From the NCBI GenBank assembly GCA_009780435.1, contig WRAB01000021.1:1-36687 (forward strand): a stretch of DNA of 36,687 bases. The letters run 5' to 3'. Positions 1 to 8,696 of the stretch are shown one piece after another. Made by a program: the position numbers and the translations under genes. Position 1 is the stretch's first letter. Every line of letters begins with the position of its first letter. The stretch comes from Oscillospiraceae bacterium (lineage in GTDB: Bacteria > Bacillota > Clostridia > Oscillospirales > Oscillospiraceae). The notes beneath the pieces are model-generated. The model was not told where the DNA came from. It saw only the letters and a program-made list of their open reading frames with translations, and did no database searches.

Positions 1-942
1 AAAGCCGGGCCGGCTGGGATTTCCGCTCAATGCCGTTGCATTTTGCCCGTGGGGTACCGTTTGCACCAAGAGCGCTTGATTGCCATTATAGGTGCCGCCG
101 TTTAGGGCAAAGGTTACGGTATGGTTGACGCCAGGCGTCCACTGGGCGACAAATGTCCTATTCTCTGTCACGTTAGTAAGATTCAGTGCGGGAGCCCAAC
201 CGGTAAATGTATAGCCATTGCGTGTTGGATTCACGCTCAATGCCGTTGCATTTTGCCCGTGGGGTACCGTTTGCACCAAGAGCGCTTGATTGCCGCTGTA
301 GGCGCCGCCGTCTAGGTCGAAGGTCACTGTATGCCGTGCCCACTGGGCAAACAGGGTTATATTACCATCTAAGGGTATAGTATCATCTAAAGCTATTTCA
401 CTTCCCGCGGCGTAAAATCTGCCGCTTCCGTCGGCGGCTGTGTTCCAGCCTGCAAACCCGTAGCCGGGAGGTGCAGTAATATCTGCGGCCGAGCACGTAA
501 GTACCGTATGCACAGAGTCCGCTCTAATCCAAGCGTTCACGGAGGAACCAACAAGGTGAGGCCCGCCTGTACCGCCGTTGGCGTCGTAGGTCAATTCAAC
601 TAAATTCATGAGCACCCGCCTACTGGGGTCAACATCGTGGAGAAAAAAGTTTATATCATAATTATTCAGTAGGTGAATAAACTCGCCGTAATCTCCAATA
701 ATGCTGGAACGGGTAAATTGAATATTAGCCAGCGGGGGTTCCGGCGGCACTACAGCCCGCCTGGCTTCGTTCCTATAAAAGATGACATTGGGTCCCGTTG
801 TGGTCCGCTCAGGGCGGAAATCTGTCCAAATGCCGCCGCCGTCTCCGTAGGTTATGTTGTGGCTGATTGTGCCGTTATGCATAGTAAATGTGATTATGCC
901 TTCTCCCCCCGTGAGCACGAACACACCGCCGCCGCCGGCCAT
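1..942 (-). pseudogene. C-terminal part of broken beta-helix/InlB-B-repeat surface protein (partial)
   Basis: This is the in-frame continuation of the gene starting at 1805, separated from it by a frameshift in the 80-bp duplication, and it runs off the window start. Read on the minus strand from the duplication, the frame stays open to position 1. It first continues the GG-rich 'MHNGTIS' beta-helix repeats. Then come a short linker and InlB B-repeat (Listeria-Bacteroides repeat) modules, recognisable by VTFDLDGG...GYTFTGW...FVAQW. Two of these modules are nearly identical. The first possible internal start is an ATG at 942, with no convincing ribosome site, so independent translation is doubtful. 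Proteins of this kind are secreted or surface-anchored; the anchoring end lies outside the window. Removing one copy of the 80-bp repeat would fuse both parts into one long reading frame. Confidence 0.75.
31..334 (-). repeat. Near-identical InlB B-repeat modules, 210-bp period
   Basis: The stretch beginning TGCCGTTGCATTTTGCCCGT at 31 recurs at 241 with few differences over about 94 bp. The 210-bp period equals 70 codons, the usual length of an InlB B-repeat (Flg_new-type) domain. The strong nucleotide identity suggests recent duplication or gene conversion within the coding region. Confidence 0.8.
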
Positions 943-1040
943 GTCGTCAGTGCCAGTAAAATAGTAAATGTGATTATGCCTTCTCCCCCCGTGAGCACGA
1001 ACACACCGCCGCCGCCGGCCATGTCGTCAGTGCCAGTAAA
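881..1040. repeat. Perfect 80-bp tandem duplication causing a frameshift
   Basis: Positions 881-960 and 961-1040 are identical base for base; each copy begins ATAGTAAATGTGATTATGCC. Eighty is not a multiple of three, so the second copy shifts the frame of the minus-strand surface-protein gene and produces a stop at 894. Loss of one copy restores an open frame. It could be a real slippage mutation, a phase-variation switch, or an assembly artefact. Confidence 0.9.
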
Positions 1041-1805
1041 CATGTTTCTGCCTATAGCCTTATTGCGGGTGATGGTACCATTATGCATGATAAATGTGGC
1101 CCCGAAGAGGGCTTCTTGCACGGCCACACCGCCGCCTTGCGTAGCAGTATTATCACTTATTGTGCCATTGTTCATGATAAATTGACCATTCACAAGAACA
1201 CCGCCGCCTTGCACAGAAGTATTACCACTTATTGTGCCGCCATTCATAATGAAGGTGCCGATCGCACCTACGCCCCCACCGTGGGTCACTCCGGCGTTAT
1301 CGTAAATTAGGCCATCGTTCATAGTAAATGTGCTGCCCAAACCTATGAATACACCTCCGCCTATAGGAAGACGATTACCTGTGATTGTGCCTCCATAATT
1401 TAGGTATAAGGAGCCGCCATTCTGCACAGCTATTCCGCCGCCGTGTGAATTCGATCCGCCGCCGTCTATAGTAACATTTTCTAAGGTCAGTGTGCCACCA
1501 TCTACTGCAAAATGCCGGGTCGGGGCGGCTCGCACAAGGGAAAACGGCCCGCCCGGCCCGCTGGTAAGTGTGATATTAACTCCCGGCGGGATAAAAGGAA
1601 TAGGAAGTGAATCAACTATATCATTCGCAAGTTCGATAACCTGTGTACCGCCCAGTGCAATCGCTTCCCTCAACTGGGTCGCGGTAGATACAGGCGTACT
1701 TAGCGGTACAAGTTCTATCCCCTCTGCCAGAGCCGCCGTCGGCACGAGGGTAAGCAATAGGCTGAGTATGAGGAATATGCTGAGTATTCGTTTTTTTAGC
1801 TTCAT
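894..1805 (-). CDS. Secreted right-handed beta-helix protein, N-terminal fragment (frameshifted)
   Basis: The 303-residue product starts with a classic Sec signal peptide: KLKKR, a hydrophobic stretch over residues 8-22, then an AxA-like site ending near ALAEG. After residue 90 or so there are repeated GGG...NGGTISGN / FIMNNGTISDN units, which are typical of parallel beta-helix (pectin-lyase-like, polymorphic outer-membrane-type) repeats. The start is supported by a GGAAGG ribosome site just upstream of ATG 1805. The last 20 or so residues (from about LLALTTW) are out of frame because translation enters the second copy of an 80-bp tandem duplication and stops at 894. The true protein continues in another frame towards position 1 into InlB B-repeats. 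A role in adhesion or surface display is inferred from the domain types. Confidence 0.8.
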   Translation of the reverse strand: MKLKKRILSIFLILSLLLTLVPTAALAEGIELVPLSTPVSTATQLREAIALGGTQVIELANDIVDSLPIPFIPPGVNITLTSGPGGPFSLVRAAPTRHFAVDGGTLTLENVTIDGGGSNSHGGGIAVQNGGSLYLNYGGTITGNRLPIGGGVFIGLGSTFTMNDGLIYDNAGVTHGGGVGAIGTFIMNGGTISGNTSVQGGGVLVNGQFIMNNGTISDNTATQGGGVAVQEALFGATFIMHNGTITRNKAIGRNMFTGTDDMAGGGGVFVLTGGEGIITFTILLALTTWPAAAVCSCSRGEKA

Positions 1806-2003
1806 TTTCCAAAATCCTTCCCAAATTTAATGATTCAATAAAAATCTCAAGTATTTGCGAGTTCATAAATTGCCACAAGTATAGTATCACACAAACTATA
1901 AATGTGTCTGTGCATTTTTTAATATTGTAATAATATTGCAATGTTTAGAAGCCCACTCATTTCCTCGTGGTCAACTCCCGTTGCATACGTGTGTTCCTTG
2001 TTT

Positions 2004-2032
2004 AATATAGCACATTTATTGAATTATGTCAA
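2004..2032 (-). promoter_or_regulatory. Sigma-A promoter of the surface-protein gene
   Basis: On the minus strand, TTGACA (2032-2027) is separated by exactly 17 bp from TATATT (2009-2004). The predicted transcript starts near 1997 and carries a leader of about 190 nt before ATG 1805. That leader is long and AT-rich; no known riboswitch was recognised in it. Confidence 0.75.
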
Positions 2033-2062
2033 CTAAAAAGGGACTGAAATTTTTGTAAAATT

Positions 2063-3175
2063 CTACCCGGTGAACACCCCTTCTTCCAGCGCCGATAGGA
2101 AGGGGAACATCTCGTTATAATGCTTGTGCATAAACAGCGCACTGCCCCGATGGTATAGCTCTTCGGCGAGCCTATCGGCAATGGGGGTGAGCAGTTTTTC
2201 GTGTGCGCACTGGACGGGACTTATGTCAATTGCGAACGCATCGCCTTGGCGGGCCAGCATATCGTAGGCGTAGTTACAGCGGGATTGAATGGCGCAGGCG
2301 TTGCACGCATCAAGGGGGATTGCGCCTTTTTGGGCGAAAAACGCCTGTTTTTTCTCATCAATGCCCGCCCAGACATCGCCGATGGCAAATGCGGGGTCGT
2401 CCACGTAGCGGGAGCCCGGAAAAATCGTCCCATCCGGTGCGACAGACGGCTGATTCTGTGACATGTTACGCCGGTCAATGTTATAGGCCGCCCCCTTTAC
2501 GTGAGATAGAATTTTTTGATCGAAGGGCGAGAGGTAAAACTTCTGTTCATCCAGTGTCCAGTTGCAATATAGCTTGGCCAATTTTTCATACTCCTGCCCC
2601 AGCGTTTCAAAGTCCGCCTGGGTCCAGGGCGCATCGTAGTTGAGATTCAGCGTCATATAGCGAAACCCGCTCCGGCGCAAAAATTTGACCATATCCGTTG
2701 CCTTATGCACCACCGACGCATCCAGCACCCCCATGCCGATTGCAAAGGGCTGATAGCGCAAAAGCAGCGGAATTTTGTCCGCAAGTACCCCGGATGACGG
2801 GGAGCCGTCAGAGAAAAAGCGGCAATCATCTTGTGCCGGGCCGTCGTGGGAGAAACCGATGGTCAGATTGACGCTTTTGGCGAATTGTAAAAAGTCTTCG
2901 TCGAGCAAGATGCCGTTTGTCGTAATTTTATAAAAAAACTGGTGTCCCGTTTTTTTGCGGATTTCCTCTGCATAGGCCACGGTTTGATGAATCACGTCCC
3001 GCTCTAACAGGGGCTCGCCGCCGTAGAATAAAATCCCGGTGGGCGATCCTTTGGTAACCGCAACATCCACCGCACGCTTTGCCGTGTCCGCCGTCATGCG
3101 CAACTGGCCAAAGGCGACAAAGCAATATGTACAGGCGAGATTGCATCGATTGGTGAGGTGCAGGGTCAGGTTCAT
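2063..3175 (-). CDS. Radical SAM/SPASM-type enzyme, probable peptide maturase
   Basis: A 370-residue radical S-adenosylmethionine protein. The N-terminal CxxxCxxC is Cys11, Cys15 and Cys18, in LTNRCNLACTYC, which binds the SAM-cleaving 4Fe-4S cluster. A GGEP motif follows at 52-55. The C-terminal region has CX2CX5C (291, 294, 300) and a further Cys at 323, resembling a SPASM/Twitch auxiliary-cluster domain as found in anaerobic sulfatase and RiPP maturases. The ATG overlaps the stop of the upstream gene by four bases (ATGA), so the two are translationally coupled and the upstream product is a likely substrate or partner. No short Cys-rich precursor peptide was found next to it. The general class is certain. 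The reaction and target are not known from the sequence. Confidence 0.9.
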   Translation of the reverse strand: MNLTLHLTNRCNLACTYCFVAFGQLRMTADTAKRAVDVAVTKGSPTGILFYGGEPLLERDVIHQTVAYAEEIRKKTGHQFFYKITTNGILLDEDFLQFAKSVNLTIGFSHDGPAQDDCRFFSDGSPSSGVLADKIPLLLRYQPFAIGMGVLDASVVHKATDMVKFLRRSGFRYMTLNLNYDAPWTQADFETLGQEYEKLAKLYCNWTLDEQKFYLSPFDQKILSHVKGAAYNIDRRNMSQNQPSVAPDGTIFPGSRYVDDPAFAIGDVWAGIDEKKQAFFAQKGAIPLDACNACAIQSRCNYAYDMLARQGDAFAIDISPVQCAHEKLLTPIADRLAEELYHRGSALFMHKHYNEMFPFLSALEEGVFTG

Positions 3176-3987
3176 GGGTGTGTCTCCTCAATGGGAAGCA
3201 ACACTCCCTCCATACGCAAGTGATCCAAAAAGGCGTCAATCTGATCTATAAGCCGCCCCTTAAGGATTTCCCCGGCCTCTTGCTTTTCTGCGTCTGTAAA
3301 CGTCTGCTCAATCAGCGTCGGATAGGCTTCCCAATCCCAACTCTGACCATCGCACATTGATTTCGTTGGATTGTACATAAAGGTGGCGGATATTTGAAAC
3401 TGCTGTGCAAAATCCTGTTGCAATTTGTCTTCTATCTCACCCCGTGGTATTTCCCAGTACCAAGGCCAGCTGGTCGCCGGGAAGACAATGCCCTGCCTTG
3501 TGCGCTCGTCAAAAAGGGAAAGGGCGGCAGTGGCTTCCTCTGCCGGGACTTCCGCAGTCGCAACATAGTCCGGCACCGGGGCATCAAAGCAAATGCCCGC
3601 CTGACAGAGCCGGTTGCGGATAATCTCCAGCGCCTCTTGTTCCGTTAAATGGGCGACGTAAAACGGTCCCGCACCTGAGCCGCCCCAATGTGTGCGCACT
3701 TCTACGTCGAATTTGCGCCCGTCCTCTGCGTACCAGTTGTCCCTCTGCGGGTAGCCGACTACGCCGTGGATGCCGTCATCGCAACGTGCAGCCGGTTCAG
3801 TCGGCTGTGCTGCACAACCCGTCAACGCCCCAATGCTCAGCGCACCGAGGCAGACGATCATCGCCGCGTTTTTTGCCCAGCGCATAGGCAGTTTTTTCAA
3901 CGCCGCAGGCGGCGCTGTCGTGCGGGTCGGATATGCGGGCGGGGTATAGTTTTGCATAGGACTTAGGGTAAAGTGTTTGTTTTGCAT
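3172..3987 (-). CDS. Lipoprotein-like single-TM protein coupled to radical SAM enzyme
   Basis: About 271 residues, no family recognised. It begins with roughly 40 polar, Pro/Tyr-rich residues (...NYTPPAYPTRTTAPP...). A hydrophobic segment, MIVCLGALSIGALTGCAA, ends in a lipobox-like LTGC. An extracytoplasmic domain of about 200 residues then contains several Cys (CDDG, RLCQAGICFD, SMCDG). The long N-terminal tail before the membrane segment is unusual for a lipoprotein and could stay in the cytoplasm. ATG 3987 is chosen because AGGAGG lies 8 nt upstream; a GTG three bases earlier is also possible. The 4-nt overlap with the radical SAM gene suggests coordinated production, and this protein may be that enzyme's target. 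That role is inference. Confidence 0.6.
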   Translation of the reverse strand: MQNKHFTLSPMQNYTPPAYPTRTTAPPAALKKLPMRWAKNAAMIVCLGALSIGALTGCAAQPTEPAARCDDGIHGVVGYPQRDNWYAEDGRKFDVEVRTHWGGSGAGPFYVAHLTEQEALEIIRNRLCQAGICFDAPVPDYVATAEVPAEEATAALSLFDERTRQGIVFPATSWPWYWEIPRGEIEDKLQQDFAQQFQISATFMYNPTKSMCDGQSWDWEAYPTLIEQTFTDAEKQEAGEILKGRLIDQIDAFLDHLRMEGVLLPIEETHP

Positions 3988-4055
3988 CACGTTTCCCTCC
4001 TAATGCTATCTTAGACGATAGACCGGGCGGGAAAGTTCCCTTGTTTATGCAGACA

Positions 4056-5927
4056 TCACCGCCCCAACAGCGTCGTATTAATCATCCTGTCGAGCACCTG
4101 CCAGTTGGTCACCGGGTTTCGCCGCAGATTGACAAAGATCAGCTCCGTGAGTTCCGACAACGGGGAGACATCGGCGATATAATTGCTCTCCGCCTGGAAG
4201 TATTGTAGATGATGTAGATCGGAGACGAAGTTGATATCCCGCACATTGTTCCCGTCAATGGTCAGTGATTCCAAGCTGGACAGACTGGCAAGCGCATCAG
4301 AAAATCGTTCCAATGCGTAGGGTTCCGGCCAGGAGATTCCTATCAGTCCGCCGCTCCCGCTGACCTGAAACGACGATACCAGCCGCACATTCGCCATATC
4401 CAACACCCGAAGCTGTTGTAAATTCGCAATGCCGGAGAAGTCGCCCACCACCGTGTTGCGGGAGATGTTCAACTCCTCCAATTGTGTCAGCCCGTAGATA
4501 AAGTTCCAGTTGAAGAAAATCTCGTTGTCCGACAAATCTAACCGCCGCAGATTGGAGAGCTGCCCGATGGCGGCCATATTTCTCACCTCACTGCCATAGG
4601 TACGGCTGTCATAAATCCGCAGGGTGTGCAAGTTTTGCAGAGCGCCCAGAGGGGCGGCATCGGTTAAAAGCCAGCCGAAGTTGAGGTGTAGTTCTTCTAG
4701 GTTCTCCATCCCCCGCAGGGCATCCAGTGTGTCGGCGTTGTGAAGGGTCATCTTTCGGACTGAGGTCAACCCCTCTAGGTACGTGGTGGGCCTAACCCGC
4801 CCCGTATTGCGGCCCGTGTGCAAGTGCAATTCTTCCAGATGGATGAATCCCGCCAGAGAGGGAATTTCCGGCACGTCTCGATTGTCGAACAGCCGTAAAT
4901 ACCGCAAATTGATCAGGGGCAGGATGAAGTCGTAGCTTCTGGCGTCCGTTCGCACAATGCTCAGAGATTCCAAGTTGGTCATCTCGCTGATAAAGTGTAG
5001 ATTGATATCCTCTGTGCGTTCAATATGCAGCGAGCGGAGCCAAGACATCTCCTGTAGCGTATTCAGCGAAGAGAGTTGGCGGTTGTTGACAAAAGCGAGT
5101 TCCGTGATGTTCTGCTGGATACTCAACACAGAGAGGTCGCTGATCCCCGTGGCGTAAAGCCCCAGGGCGTATAGATTCGGTAATTCCGAGATCCCCTGTA
5201 GCGAATCGAAGTTTCTACCGGAGACTGCCAGCCGGCTCAATTCCGGCATTACGGCAAACGCGGTGAGGTCACCTAACATTCTGCTGGCAATCACGTCTAA
5301 CTCCCGGATATTCGGCAAGTCTCGGAGCAGATTCGGCCCAATTTGCCCGTGGCGGATTGCCAGGACTTCCAGGCCCTCCAGATATTTCAGTTGGTTCGCA
5401 TCTTCGATGACCGCATCCGGTTGGACTTGCAGAGCCAACGCACTGGACTCCACTTGCCCCAGCGGGATATGTTCCGTAGAAATCGCCACAAATTCGCTGT
5501 CAATCACCATGGTTTTAATCTGTGCAAGGGTATCCCAATCGATTTGGGTGAGCTCTTGTCGGAAAAATAACTCCAGGGACTGGCGCAGGCCGGAGTCTGT
5601 AATATGGTCTGCGGGCGCCCCACGGACCCCGTCCGACGGCGCCTCATCCTCTTGCTGGCTCTGCATATGTTCCCGAATCTGATCCACCGGAATCGGCGTA
5701 ACGGACGGGCCGGTGGCTGCGGGAGCGGAGCCGTCCGGTATGAGAAAGAGAATCAACGCCCCGGCCACAAGGACGGCAAAGAGCGCAACCCCTGTCAGTA
5801 CACCGGTCTTTTTTATCTCTGGCTTCGCCGCCTGCACCACTTCCTCCGGAAGCGTGGCACCGCACGCAGCACAATTATCGCTTGCATCTCTCGCTACTTT
5901 CCCGCAATATGTACACTTGATTGCCAA
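4056..5927 (-). CDS. Zinc-ribbon, single-TM, leucine-rich-repeat protein
   Basis: About 623 residues. An N-terminal zinc ribbon (CTYCG...CAACG, CxxC-x10-CxxC) is followed by one transmembrane helix (TGVLTGVALFAVLVAGALILFLIP) and a low-complexity linker. The large C-terminal region is built of leucine-rich repeats of the LxxLxxLxL...I/LxDLxPLxxL type, resembling bacterial internalin-like LRRs. The topology implies the zinc ribbon is inside and the LRR domain outside. The start is taken as TTG 5927 (L-A-I-K-C), behind a GGGGAGA ribosome site. The longer open frame to 6149 would run into the neighbouring gene and lacks a ribosome site. The gene lies downstream of the kinase-like gene in the same direction, with a GC-rich hairpin between. 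LRR domains bind proteins or ligands; the specific partner is unknown. Confidence 0.8.
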   Translation of the reverse strand: MAIKCTYCGKVARDASDNCAACGATLPEEVVQAAKPEIKKTGVLTGVALFAVLVAGALILFLIPDGSAPAATGPSVTPIPVDQIREHMQSQQEDEAPSDGVRGAPADHITDSGLRQSLELFFRQELTQIDWDTLAQIKTMVIDSEFVAISTEHIPLGQVESSALALQVQPDAVIEDANQLKYLEGLEVLAIRHGQIGPNLLRDLPNIRELDVIASRMLGDLTAFAVMPELSRLAVSGRNFDSLQGISELPNLYALGLYATGISDLSVLSIQQNITELAFVNNRQLSSLNTLQEMSWLRSLHIERTEDINLHFISEMTNLESLSIVRTDARSYDFILPLINLRYLRLFDNRDVPEIPSLAGFIHLEELHLHTGRNTGRVRPTTYLEGLTSVRKMTLHNADTLDALRGMENLEELHLNFGWLLTDAAPLGALQNLHTLRIYDSRTYGSEVRNMAAIGQLSNLRRLDLSDNEIFFNWNFIYGLTQLEELNISRNTVVGDFSGIANLQQLRVLDMANVRLVSSFQVSGSGGLIGISWPEPYALERFSDALASLSSLESLTIDGNNVRDINFVSDLHHLQYFQAESNYIADVSPLSELTELIFVNLRRNPVTNWQVLDRMINTTLLGR

Positions 5928-5953
5928 AGTTATCTCTCCCCTTTTTCTGGTGT

Positions 5954-5978
5954 TTTCCCCCGCCGAAGGCGGGGGAAA
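5954..5978 (-). terminator. GC-rich hairpin between kinase-like and LRR genes
   Basis: TTTCCCCCGCC and GGCGGGGGAAA form a perfect 11-bp stem around GAA. There is no clear T-tract, so it may attenuate or protect the transcript rather than terminate it. Similar hairpins occur at 7311-7341 and 23974-23997. Confidence 0.5.
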
Positions 5979-6021
5979 TGCAGCTCTGTCTTCGCTCAAA
6001 AGCGGCTTAAAAATTGATCCC

Positions 6022-7122
6022 CTACTCCATATACAGCCCGCAAAATGCCCTGTGATCCAGTACGTCGGAGAGTTCCATGAGTAGCGTATGGATTCCGCCG
6101 TCGCCTTCTCCGTAGTGCAGGGGCGCCTCTGCGAGATGCCCGTCGCCATCCGCCGGGCGGATGGGGAGATTGATCAGAACCGCCGTCCCCTGCCCCTCTT
6201 TGCTGCTCAAGAGCAGGGTGCCGCCGTGGAGCCGAGCGATGAATCCCGCGATGGCCACACCCAGGCCGACGCCGGCCCAGATGTCCGTGTCCTGCCGCTC
6301 TTTTTTGTACTGCTCGAAAATATGGGGCATGTCCTCCGGCGGGATTCCGGCCCCGGTATCTTTTACGGCGATGACCGCATTTTCTCCCCGGCGTGTCAAT
6401 TCCAAGGTCAGGTGTCCCTCCTGATCCATGCCCATGATGCTGTTGGCAATTAAATTGAGCAACAATTTATTCATCTTCTGCCGATCAATGGCCGTAACGA
6501 GGCGATCCAGATCCGTCTTGATCCGGAGGGTAATCCCCATATCTCGGGCGAAGTGGGCCGCCGACTGGATCAGCTCCCGGCAAAACAGCACGAGATCCGT
6601 ATTCTCCGGATACAGGCGCTCCCGCCCGTCCTGGAGACGGACAAAGTGGTCGATATTATCACACAGCCGCTCTAACTGGTAATAGCTCTTGTTGAGAATC
6701 GTCAAATTGGCCTGTTGATCCTCCTCCAGCTGGTCCACGGCGGGAAGCAACTGCTTTGCCGCCATATTCAAGATCGTCAACGTGCGCCGCATGGAGCTAC
6801 AAAAGTTCTCTGAGAGCTGAGATTCTTCCGCTGTGGGCCCGGACTGGGGAAGCAGGGTGTAAACCTGTATGTCCTCGATTCGTGTCCCCAGTACGGTGCA
6901 ACTCGCCTCCCCGATCTGGATACTACAGGCGAAGGGTTCTTCTTGCATCGTCAAAACAGACTCCGGGAGCAATTCCACGGCGGCCATGCCCGGCGTCACA
7001 TGGGGATAACACCGCTTACCTGCGGCGTTTATAAATATCAGGATCCCATCTCTCACGCCGACTGTGACATCTCGCTGTAATAAAAATAACTGTGCAATAT
7101 GCTTGTCTTCCACAGAGTGCAC
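6022..7122 (-). CDS. Cytoplasmic histidine-kinase-like protein with Ser at the phosphoacceptor site
   Basis: 366 residues with no transmembrane segment. The C-terminal HATPase_c domain is well kept: N-box NLLNLIANSI (about 220-229), G1 DTGAGI (255-260), and a G2-like AGVGLGVAIAG (283-293). The dimerisation segment, ENFCSSMRRTLTIL (105-118), aligns with the usual F-S-H-E-L-R-T-P-L-T but has Ser109 where the phosphorylated His should be. The Arg and Leu positions of the motif are conserved. The start is GTG 7122, with GGGAGG 7 nt upstream. No response regulator lies nearby, and the next gene is the zinc-ribbon LRR protein. It may act as an ATP-binding signalling scaffold or serine-kinase-like regulator. 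That is inference; the loss of the His is seen directly. Confidence 0.8.
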   Translation of the reverse strand: MHSVEDKHIAQLFLLQRDVTVGVRDGILIFINAAGKRCYPHVTPGMAAVELLPESVLTMQEEPFACSIQIGEASCTVLGTRIEDIQVYTLLPQSGPTAEESQLSENFCSSMRRTLTILNMAAKQLLPAVDQLEEDQQANLTILNKSYYQLERLCDNIDHFVRLQDGRERLYPENTDLVLFCRELIQSAAHFARDMGITLRIKTDLDRLVTAIDRQKMNKLLLNLIANSIMGMDQEGHLTLELTRRGENAVIAVKDTGAGIPPEDMPHIFEQYKKERQDTDIWAGVGLGVAIAGFIARLHGGTLLLSSKEGQGTAVLINLPIRPADGDGHLAEAPLHYGEGDGGIHTLLMELSDVLDHRAFCGLYME

Positions 7123-7222
7123 CTCATTTCCTCCCTAACCCATCTATACAATGGCCTTCATCCATTGTTCTTCATTTTGGCACAAATTACAGATTTGTCT
7201 CGTGTAAAATTTTTCCGCTCCC

Positions 7223-7251
7223 ATCATATCAAATCATCTCCGGTAAATCAA
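7223..7251 (-). promoter_or_regulatory. Promoter of the kinase-like/LRR genes
   Basis: On the minus strand, TTGATT (7251-7246) is 17 bp from TATGAT (7228-7223), with a TGA extended -10. It would start a transcript near 7216 that reads into GTG 7122. Confidence 0.6.
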
Positions 7252-7310
7252 CGAAAAATATCGAATTTTGTAGATATTGCGCCTGTATGAATAAAAAAAT
7301 GTGTTTTTTC

Positions 7311-7341
7311 GTGTTTCCCCCGCCCGGGTTGGGGGAAACAC
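7311..7341. terminator. Hairpin in the region between the kinase-like gene and gapA
   Basis: GTGTTTCCCCC (7311-7321) pairs perfectly with GGGGGAAACAC (7331-7341) around a 9-nt loop. It is followed on the plus strand by AGTAATAA. It lies upstream of both divergent promoters, so it does not end either gene of the window. The same hairpin type followed by CACAGTAA occurs at 23974, so it is probably a dispersed intergenic element. Confidence 0.5.
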
Positions 7342-7430
7342 AGTAATAACGCAAAAAGATGCCTATGTTTTTACTGGGAAAGCGCATATTAGTTTGGCAC
7401 TTTACACGACACAAAATTTCGCAAGAATGC

Positions 7431-7459
7431 TTTTATTTTTGGCAGATTTGCAGTATAAT
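7431..7459 (+). promoter_or_regulatory. Probable gapA promoter
   Basis: A perfect TATAAT at 7454-7459 lies about 58 bp before the gapA ATG. The -35 region (around 7431-7437, T-rich) is weak, which suggests activator dependence or an AT-rich UP-like element. A sequence resembling a degenerate Rex site (TTGTGA...CAGCAA, 7465-7482) lies just downstream of the -10. Confidence 0.55.
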
Positions 7460-7514
7460 GAGGATTGTGAAAATATCAGCAAATAGAATTATGATTTACG
7501 ATGGAGGTTTTTAA

Positions 7515-8516
<1,002 letters not shown>

Positions 8517-8531
8517 CTGTAACAACTGTAC

Positions 8532-8569
8532 ACAGCGGACACCTGGAATCAGGTGTCCGCTGTTTTTTT
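8532..8569 (+). terminator. Rho-independent terminator of gapA
   Basis: A 14-bp perfect stem, ACAGCGGACACCTG / CAGGTGTCCGCTGT, with loop GAAT is followed by seven Ts. It begins 15 bp after the gapA stop. Confidence 0.95.
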
Positions 8570-8573
8570 ACGC

Positions 8574-8642
8574 AGGGGCGGGGAAGTCCCGCCTGCAATA
8601 TACGGCCATCTGCAGTGGGACGGGCGAACACTGTTCGCCCGT
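8574..8642. repeat. Palindromic intergenic repeats
   Basis: Two palindromes occupy the gap between gapA and the convergent kinase gene. One is GCAGG...CCTGC around a GGGGAAGTCCC core (about 8573-8596). The other is ACGGGCGAACA-C-TGTTCGCCCGT at 8620-8642. The second belongs to the GGGCG-N-CGCCC type also seen near 25517, 27716 and 35813. It could serve as the 3' structure of the long minus-strand operon. Confidence 0.6.
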
Positions 8643-8696
8643 GTTATACATTGCAGAACGATGCCCATCCCCCGCCCGTTATTCCGCGCATCTTAA

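Noticed and set aside
673-1310. Plus-strand open frames across the surface-protein gene
   Set aside because: They are antisense shadows of the beta-helix repeats. They have no ribosome sites, and the minus-strand frame has a signal peptide and recognised repeats.
5928-6149. Longer start of the LRR protein at 6149
   Set aside because: It would overlap the end of the kinase-like gene and cross a hairpin without a ribosome site. TTG 5927 has GGGGAGA upstream and leads directly into the zinc ribbon.
6022-7122. Ordinary two-component sensor kinase
   Set aside because: The phosphoacceptor His is Ser, there is no sensor membrane segment, and no response regulator gene lies nearby.
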